64,000 nt of DNA from the NCBI RefSeq assembly GCF_000176135.1, contig NZ_ACZN01000017.1:372001-436000 (forward strand), given 5' to 3'. Source of the stretch: Vibrio coralliilyticus ATCC BAA-450 (GTDB taxonomy: Bacteria; Pseudomonadota; Gammaproteobacteria; Enterobacterales; Vibrionaceae). Positions 59,126 to 64,000 of the stretch are shown here, piece after piece. Below the pieces are notes generated by a model. It did not search any database and was not told the origin of the DNA. It saw only the letters and a list, made by a program, of their open reading frames with translations. The first letter of the stretch is position 1, and each line of letters starts with the position of its first letter. The translations under genes were made by a program, and so were the position numbers.

Positions 59126-60001
59126 ATGAACACCACGCACCTAAAAGCGCTCCTTCTAGCTATCGAAACAGGCTCTATTTCCGCAGCAGCGCGAAAGCTC
59201 GGCAAAAAGCAGTCTCAAGTTAGCCAATGGATCTCCGATCTGGAGATTGATCTTGGCGTCAGTTTCTTTGACCGCACAGGAAACAAAAGCACGCTTAGCC
59301 AACAAGGTGAACAACTGCTTCCATCACTGACTCATACACTGGCACAGCTAGAAAAGCTGGCTGAAAAAGCTTCCGCTTTGAGCGCAGGAGAGCCTACAAC
59401 AATTCGTATTGGTATTGAGCATTACGTGCCTGAGGCCCCTTTGTTAAATGCCATTCAACAGCTATTCCTATTACCTAACCTTCATGTAGAAATCTATCGC
59501 GATGAACAAACAGGCTTACGAGATGCTTTACTTAATGGCGAAACCGATCTTGTTGTCCAGCATGAGTCAAATCAGCTCCATCAGGACGATGTGGAATACA
59601 CAAAGTTGGGCAACTATCTTGAAGGTCTGGTATGCCACCACTCTCTCGCTCTTGCTTCTGCTCAGCCCATATCGGTGGATGTATTAAGCGAGTACAAAGA
59701 GCTAATTTGGGGACAGTTAGGTGACGAAGAAGGCGAAGGATACAGTCCAGATTACGCGGTAATCAATGACCTAACCATGTTAATCAAGCTACTCGAAGCT
59801 GGACAAGGGTTTGCTTTTCTCCCGCTCGCTAATATCACTCAGCAAATTCAGGATGGTACGTTGGTTAGATTAACGTCTGAATTTGAACAAAGTGAGATCC
59901 CCCGACGGGTGGAATTAAGTTGGAGACCGGGATTGACTCTCTCTAAAACAGGTCATCAGATCATCGAGTCACTGAAGCAATGCCACGAGTTTCTTGCTTA
60001 A
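59126..60001 (+). CDS. LysR-family transcriptional regulator
   Basis: 291 residues from ATG 59126 (MNTTHLKALLLAIETGS); the open frame extends 56 codons upstream but gives an atypical N-terminus. HTH about 3-60 (SISAAARKLGKKQSQVSQWI, DLGVSFFDRTGNKSTLS), effector domain from about 88. LysR proteins with this KKQSQVSQW recognition helix commonly govern nearby transport or metabolic genes; no obvious target is next to it: the following small membrane protein gene is convergent and overlaps by 4 bp. The ribosome binding site (CACGG) is weak. Confidence 0.9.
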   Translation: MNTTHLKALLLAIETGSISAAARKLGKKQSQVSQWISDLEIDLGVSFFDRTGNKSTLSQQGEQLLPSLTHTLAQLEKLAEKASALSAGEPTTIRIGIEHYVPEAPLLNAIQQLFLLPNLHVEIYRDEQTGLRDALLNGETDLVVQHESNQLHQDDVEYTKLGNYLEGLVCHHSLALASAQPISVDVLSEYKELIWGQLGDEEGEGYSPDYAVINDLTMLIKLLEAGQGFAFLPLANITQQIQDGTLVRLTSEFEQSEIPRRVELSWRPGLTLSKTGHQIIESLKQCHEFLA

Positions 60002-60405
60002 TCGGAGACTAATGCGTCCCACCAGTCATAAAGGTATAACGCAATATAAATTGGCACCAAAGCCCAAAGCAGTGGGTCGTCGTAAACGTTTTCTGTCGTG
60101 CCAATCGTCGCGACGGCCAACATCATCAGCTCTGAAATACCTATAAAAAGCAATGCTTTAGTAAGATGAGCAAGCAAGCGATGGGATTGCTGATGGATAT
60201 TGGTTTTCTGGTACGTAGCTTCAAATACTCCCACAATCGCAGCCGCCATCAACAGACCGACCACCGCTAAAATGGACGACTGATTGCTTCTATCCATCTC
60301 CTGCATCGCATCAAACGTCAGCTCAAATAACATGGGCACCGCTAACATTAGAATGAATGCTTGTTTAACAGCAACTTCGGCTAAAAATATCGGTGATTTC
60401 AACAC
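59998..60405 (-). CDS. Small four-helix membrane protein
   Basis: 135 residues with four hydrophobic helices (about 13-31, 43-61, 83-105, 112-129) and no recognised motif. Charged loops contain ATYQKTNIHQQSHRLLAHLT. The family is unknown to me; it resembles small uncharacterised vibrio inner-membrane proteins. It overlaps the LysR stop by 4 bp on the opposite strand. A perfect hairpin lies between it and the amidohydrolase gene upstream. Confidence 0.65.
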   Translation of the reverse strand: MLKSPIFLAEVAVKQAFILMLAVPMLFELTFDAMQEMDRSNQSSILAVVGLLMAAAIVGVFEATYQKTNIHQQSHRLLAHLTKALLFIGISELMMLAVATIGTTENVYDDPLLWALVPIYIALYLYDWWDALVSD

Positions 60406-60422
60406 GCTAATCCCTCAAAATA

Positions 60423-60451
60423 CAACGCCGCACGTTTAACGTGCGGCGTTG
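60423..60451 (-). terminator. Terminator of the amidohydrolase gene
   Basis: CAACGCCGCACGTT and AACGTGCGGCGTTG flank a single base; 14-bp perfect arms. Followed on the minus strand by TATTTTG, 5 bp past the amidohydrolase stop. Confidence 0.85.
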
Positions 60452-60455
60452 TGAC

Positions 60456-62129
60456 TTATTCGTCGATGTCGTAGACGATTTGACCGTTAAGAATCGTCAT
60501 CCATATATCTGTCTTTTTGATTTTCTCGGCAGACAATTGGGTAATGTCACGCGACAAGATGGCAAAATCCGCCGCCTTACCCACTTCTATTGACCCTGTA
60601 ATATCATCAAGACCTAAGCTTGTTGCCGCATTGATAGTATAGGCGTCTATCGCATCTTCAACACTTGGCAGGCCCGTTTTCCCCATGATTAGGCTATTGG
60701 CAATGCCCACCAGCGGGTTGATGTCGTGTACATTCCAGTCACTGCTTAAGGAGACGTTAGCCCCTGTGTCGAAGATGGCTTTCAGGTTCATCAAAGCACG
60801 TGTACGCTTGGCTCCAAGAAACGCTTCTGCCCATTGATGATCATGATAAGCAACGTAATCAGAGCCGACTTGAAAATCCGCAGTCACATTCAATTTCGCA
60901 AAACGTTCTACATCTTTAGAGTTCACCAACTCAACGTGTGTCAGTGTGTAATCCTTTGCACCGCCTTGCTGACGCATCGCTTCTATAGCATTGAGTGATT
61001 CACGAATCGCACCATCACCTATCGCATGGATGTGGGCACCATAGCCAATCTTATCCAATGCTTTGAGCCACTCTTCCATCGCCTCGGGTGGGATGTAGTT
61101 GATGCCGTAAGGCTCATCTGGGATGTAAGTATCCAGATAAGGTGCAAGCGTCTTCGCTGTCCCATTAACTAAAATTCCGTCACTGTACATTTTGACCTGA
61201 TCCACCAGAAGTAGCTGAGATTTGTCCGTCGCTAATACCTCAGACAAAAACGATAACTGCGGCTGCATTGAATCCGTCGGGTAAATCCAAGGTCTTAAGG
61301 AAACACGCGCAGTGAGGTCACCCCGTTTCTCGGCTTCCTTCCATACTTCATACCACCCACGCTTCCAGTAAAGTCGGCCATCACCGATGGTCGTAATACC
61401 GTGTGAGCGAGCTTCATCCAAACCAGTCATCATACCTTCGTAGCTTTGATCGAATTGCTCTTCAAGGCTGTTCCACGCTATCTCCATCACGATATCGCCG
61501 GCGTTATCCAACAAGATACCATTGAGCTCGCCTGTGTATTCGTCTTTGAGAATCTTCCCGCCTTGCGGCTCTGGCGAATTCTTGTTGATCCCTGCTTTTT
61601 CTAGTGCTGCAGAATTGACCCACATTGAGTGCGAAGTTTGCTCCATGATGATGACTGGCTGATCAGGAAAGACTGAATCAATGACCTCCAGAGGCGTACG
61701 TCTGTTGTCCTCTGCCAGTAATGCCTCGATCGAGAAACCGTAGCCCATCACCCACTCCCCTCGACGCGCGTCTTTACGACATGCTTTCAGGTAAGGGATT
61801 TGCTCTTCTAATCCCGCATCCATACTCAGCTCACACTGGCCTCCTGCTTCTGATGCAGCCTCGAAGACATGGTTGTGATTGTCGATAAAGCCGGGCGCAA
61901 TAAAGCCACCGTCTAAATCTATGGTTTCCGTCGATGAGCGAGTGAAGCTCTGCATGTCTGAGGCTTTGCCTACGTAAAGAATTTTACCTTTCGAAATGGC
62001 AATTGAATCCGCAGTTTGATAGCCATAGATGCTGGCATTAGTTAGCACCATGTCGGCGGAATCCGCTGCGTAAGTATTGGCTGTCATAGTGAGACTCGCG
62101 AGTAGTGTCAGAGTGTAAGCGCGTTTCAT
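60456..62129 (-). CDS. Exported YtcJ-like amidohydrolase
   Basis: 557 residues from ATG 62129, where a signal peptide (MKRAYTLTLLASLTMTANTY, cut near AADS) begins and AAGGA precedes; earlier in-frame Met codons give an odd N-terminus. Amidohydrolase family 3 with GGFIAPGFIDNHNHVFE (metal-binding HxH), then EQTSHSMWVN, HAIGDGAIRE, THVELVNSKDVERF and SDWNVHDINPLVGI (metal Asp). C-terminal TINAATSLGLDDITGSIEVG closes the composite domain. It is a zinc hydrolase of unknown substrate acting in the periplasm. The N- and C-terminal small beta domains are complete. Confidence 0.9.
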   Translation of the reverse strand: MKRAYTLTLLASLTMTANTYAADSADMVLTNASIYGYQTADSIAISKGKILYVGKASDMQSFTRSSTETIDLDGGFIAPGFIDNHNHVFEAASEAGGQCELSMDAGLEEQIPYLKACRKDARRGEWVMGYGFSIEALLAEDNRRTPLEVIDSVFPDQPVIIMEQTSHSMWVNSAALEKAGINKNSPEPQGGKILKDEYTGELNGILLDNAGDIVMEIAWNSLEEQFDQSYEGMMTGLDEARSHGITTIGDGRLYWKRGWYEVWKEAEKRGDLTARVSLRPWIYPTDSMQPQLSFLSEVLATDKSQLLLVDQVKMYSDGILVNGTAKTLAPYLDTYIPDEPYGINYIPPEAMEEWLKALDKIGYGAHIHAIGDGAIRESLNAIEAMRQQGGAKDYTLTHVELVNSKDVERFAKLNVTADFQVGSDYVAYHDHQWAEAFLGAKRTRALMNLKAIFDTGANVSLSSDWNVHDINPLVGIANSLIMGKTGLPSVEDAIDAYTINAATSLGLDDITGSIEVGKAADFAILSRDITQLSAEKIKKTDIWMTILNGQIVYDIDE

Positions 62130-62299
62130 TGGCTTGGTTTCCTTGTTATTCATCCCTAACGTTTCACAGTATAGGGGCTGTCTTAACGCACAGCCTAACA
62201 AGTCCTTGGATTTAGTGAAAAATAGTCACTATCAGAGTTTTGGGATAGCATTGATTGCCCTGAACCAATCCATTCCGTTCGACACCGTTACTCTTTTAA

Positions 62300-62440
62300 A
62301 ATAAGACGATTGCCATCACCTTAAGCCTCGGCGCAGTAACAAGAAGTCGTGAAGATGTGGAAACCTTTATCAACCGCGTTGATGAGCAAATTTATCGAAG
62401 CAAAAGTGGTGGCCGAAATCAGTATTCATATACGGCTTAG
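62300..62440 (+). pseudogene. C-terminal remnant of a GGDEF (diguanylate cyclase) gene
   Basis: The open stretch translates as KTIAITLSLGAVTRSREDVE, then TFINRVDEQIYRSKSGGRNQ and a TAG stop. This is the end of a GGDEF domain: strand (ITLSLGAV), then the helix with RVDEQIYRSKSGGRNQ matching the family RADEALYxAKxxGRN. A stop (TAA 62297) blocks the frame. In the next frame just upstream GIALIALNQSIPFDTVTLLK resembles the preceding GGDEF segment. No start or GGDEF motif remains, so it is a decayed fragment. Confidence 0.75.
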
Positions 62441-62478
62441 TATGTAAAGATGCCCAGTGCGATATTCAAGGAGGAAAG

Positions 62479-62949
62479 ATGTCAGACTACAGGGCAACTA
62501 TTCGTTGGCAGCGAGCCGAGCACGAAAAATTTAGTGACAATCAATACAGCCGTGGGCACCAGTGGGAGTTCGATGGAGGTGTCAGTGTCCCCGCTTCAGC
62601 ATCACCTCATGTGGTTCCATTGCCTTATTCGGTCGAAGAAAATGTCGATCCTGAAGAGGCATTTATTGCCGCTATTTCAAGCTGCCACATGCTGACTTTT
62701 CTGGGCATCGCTGCTAAACGTCGTTACGTCATCGACTCTTATGTTGATGAAGCCATAGGCATTATGGAAGAAGATGACAAAGGTCGAACCTCGGTAACGA
62801 AAGTAACCCTAAGACCTAACATCGTGTTTTCTGGTAGCAAGCAACCTGATTACGCCCAGTTAGAGAAGATGCATAACCTCGCTCATCAACACTGTTTCAT
62901 CGCCAACTCTGTTAAAACCGAAATCGTGACAGAAATTCTTACTCCCTAA
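62479..62949 (+). CDS. OsmC/Ohr-family peroxiredoxin-like protein
   Basis: 156 residues. OsmC fold with the two active cysteines, Cys69 in AISSCHMLTFL and Cys139 in HQHCFIANSV. It lacks the standard Arg-containing strand of Ohr at the usual place but retains NVDPEEAFIAAISSCHM typical of the OsmC-like YhfA/YmaD group. It likely reduces organic hydroperoxides in the cytoplasm. AAGGAGG lies 6 nt before the ATG, a very strong ribosome binding site. It follows the GGDEF remnant and is not in an operon. Confidence 0.9.
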   Translation: MSDYRATIRWQRAEHEKFSDNQYSRGHQWEFDGGVSVPASASPHVVPLPYSVEENVDPEEAFIAAISSCHMLTFLGIAAKRRYVIDSYVDEAIGIMEEDDKGRTSVTKVTLRPNIVFSGSKQPDYAQLEKMHNLAHQHCFIANSVKTEIVTEILTP

Positions 62950-63070
62950 ATCGCTGCTGATCCGACAAGAATTAAGGCGGGTAGAGATCCCGTGATGAGT
63001 GTATTCATGCTAAACTCTGCGCCAAACACAGGGTTTACCCCGCTTCACTATTCAGATTCAGAGTGTACAG

Positions 63071-64000
63071 ATGCCATTCTCTAAGCTCGGCTTAAGCCAA
63101 CCAATTACCGACGCCATTCAGCAACTGGGTTATGACAAACCCACAACAATTCAAACCAAAGCCATTCCCGTGGTTCTGCGTGGCGAAGATTTAATTGCAG
63201 CCGCACAAACAGGTACAGGTAAAACCGCCAGCTTTGTATTGCCAATGCTCGAAAAATTGAGTCAGGGCGAAACTCAGCGTAAGAAACGTATTCGTGGTTT
63301 GATTCTCACGCCAACACGTGAGCTGGCTGTACAGGTTGAAGAGAAGATTCGAGATTACGGCCAACACCTCGCTCTTACTTCACTTGCGATGTACGGTGGT
63401 GTGGATGAACAGGCACAGAAACAGGCCCTAATTGAAGGCGTTGATATTCTGGTCGCGACACCCGGTCGACTGATCGATATGTATGGCAAACGCGCCGTAC
63501 ATTTTGAGGAAGTAGAAATGTTGGTGCTGGATGAAGCCGACCGCATGCTCGATATGGGGTTTATTGACGACATCAACAAAATCCTTGACCGACTGCCAAC
63601 CGATATCCAGCACTTGCTGTTCTCCGCGACTCTGTCGAACAAAGTTCGTGATTTGGCGAAAACGGCAGTACACGACCCTTATGAGATTTCCATCGCGGCC
63701 AACCAAGCGTCGAAAAAGAACATCGAACAATGGCTAATTACGGTCGATAAAGACAAGAAGTCAGCGCTGTTAAGCCACTTGATCAAAGAAAATGACTGGG
63801 ATCAAGCGCTGATCTTCATCGAGACTAAACACGGTGCTGCGAAATTGGCTCAACAGTTGGAAAAGCGCGGTATTGAAGCAGAGGCGTTCCACAGCGGTCG
63901 TAGCCAAGCGGTACGTTCTAAATTACTCGAAGATTTCAAAGCTGGAAAAATCCAATACATGATCGCCACTGGAGTCGGCGCTCGTGGTATTGATATTGAA
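63071..64000 (+). CDS. rhlE-like: DEAD-box RNA helicase, RhlE-like, cut by the right edge
   Basis: 310 residues are visible (MPFSKLGLSQPITDAIQQLG onward); the C-terminus lies outside. Q motif (GYDKPTTIQTKAI), motif I AQTGTGKT, Ia TPTRELAVQ, Ib ATPGRLIDM, II LVLDEADRML, III FSATLS, IV IFIETKHGA and the start of V are present. Motif V reads YMIATGVGARGIDIE, where most RhlE proteins have ATDxAARGxD. These helicases remodel RNA in ribosome assembly or decay at low temperature. The ATG is preceded by a weak AGTGTACAG; the C-terminal basic tail used to tell RhlE subtypes is not visible. Confidence 0.9.
   Translation, partial: MPFSKLGLSQPITDAIQQLGYDKPTTIQTKAIPVVLRGEDLIAAAQTGTGKTASFVLPMLEKLSQGETQRKKRIRGLILTPTRELAVQVEEKIRDYGQHLALTSLAMYGGVDEQAQKQALIEGVDILVATPGRLIDMYGKRAVHFEEVEMLVLDEADRMLDMGFIDDINKILDRLPTDIQHLLFSATLSNKVRDLAKTAVHDPYEISIAANQASKKNIEQWLITVDKDKKSALLSHLIKENDWDQALIFIETKHGAAKLAQQLEKRGIEAEAFHSGRSQAVRSKLLEDFKAGKIQYMIATGVGARGIDIE

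Overview
The window reads as a chromosome 1 segment of a marine Vibrio (Gammaproteobacteria). The thrS-infC-rpmI-rplT operon, the phoU-less pstSCAB operon, VCR-like integron attC sites and the protein sequences all fit Vibrio. The species cannot be fixed from sequence alone. No rRNA, tRNA, CRISPR array, insertion sequence or phage was seen.

Layout. 1-4.2 kb: a TSUP permease, two lipoproteins (one with a cystatin motif) and L-2-hydroxyglutarate oxidase. 4.2-7.4 kb: translation operon thrS-infC-rpmI-rplT on the minus strand. infC starts at AUU, and rpmI carries an apparent one-base frameshift. 7.6-15.9 kb: a chemoreceptor, an Lrp regulator divergent from a LysE exporter, a siderophore-interacting flavoprotein, a DUF481 outer-membrane protein, an MFS transporter with a long repeat-rich tail, and a LysR regulator. 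16.0-18.1 kb: glutathione-dependent formaldehyde detoxification (frmA/adhC and fghA), with the LysR gene divergent. 18.2-27.1 kb: a Tat-exported PhoX-like protein, an RluA-type pseudouridine synthase, a family 3 solute-binding protein, a YWTD-like propeller protein and a secreted endonuclease I with accessory modules.

27.1-35.1 kb is the accessory part. Every gene is on the minus strand and most are unfamiliar. Three VCR-like attC sites and at least one attC fragment separate them, but no integrase is present. This is an integron cassette cluster lacking an integrase (CALIN). It sits about 27 kb from rplT, the locus where Vibrio integrons are normally anchored; here rplT is followed by lhgO instead of intIA. 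A 55-residue secreted peptide gene lies at the edge.

35.1-49.5 kb is an alpha-glucoside/sucrose locus on the minus strand: LacI regulator, binding protein, two permeases with unusual insertions, GH65 phosphorylase, beta-phosphoglucomutase, transport ATPase, OmpG-type porin, GH32 sucrase, GH13_4 amylosucrase and a sugar O-acetyltransferase. The transporter-GH65-PGM-ATPase-OmpG order parallels the E. coli ycj-ompG cluster, with a sucrose module added. Palindromes matching LacI operators lie before the binding-protein gene and before lacI. Three hairpins with the identical hexaloop CGCCAA (UUGGCG in the transcript) separate the ATPase and porin genes.

49.7-55.8 kb: pstSCAB without phoU, and divergently a multi-TM histidine kinase with a response regulator that has an ArsR-like output domain. 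56.2-64 kb: a LamG-plus-nuclease lipoprotein, an ankyrin protein, LysR, a small membrane protein, a YtcJ-like amidohydrolase, a GGDEF remnant, an OsmC protein and the start of an RhlE-like helicase. The two exported nucleases, the PhoX-like protein and Pst could together recover phosphate from extracellular DNA; this is inference.
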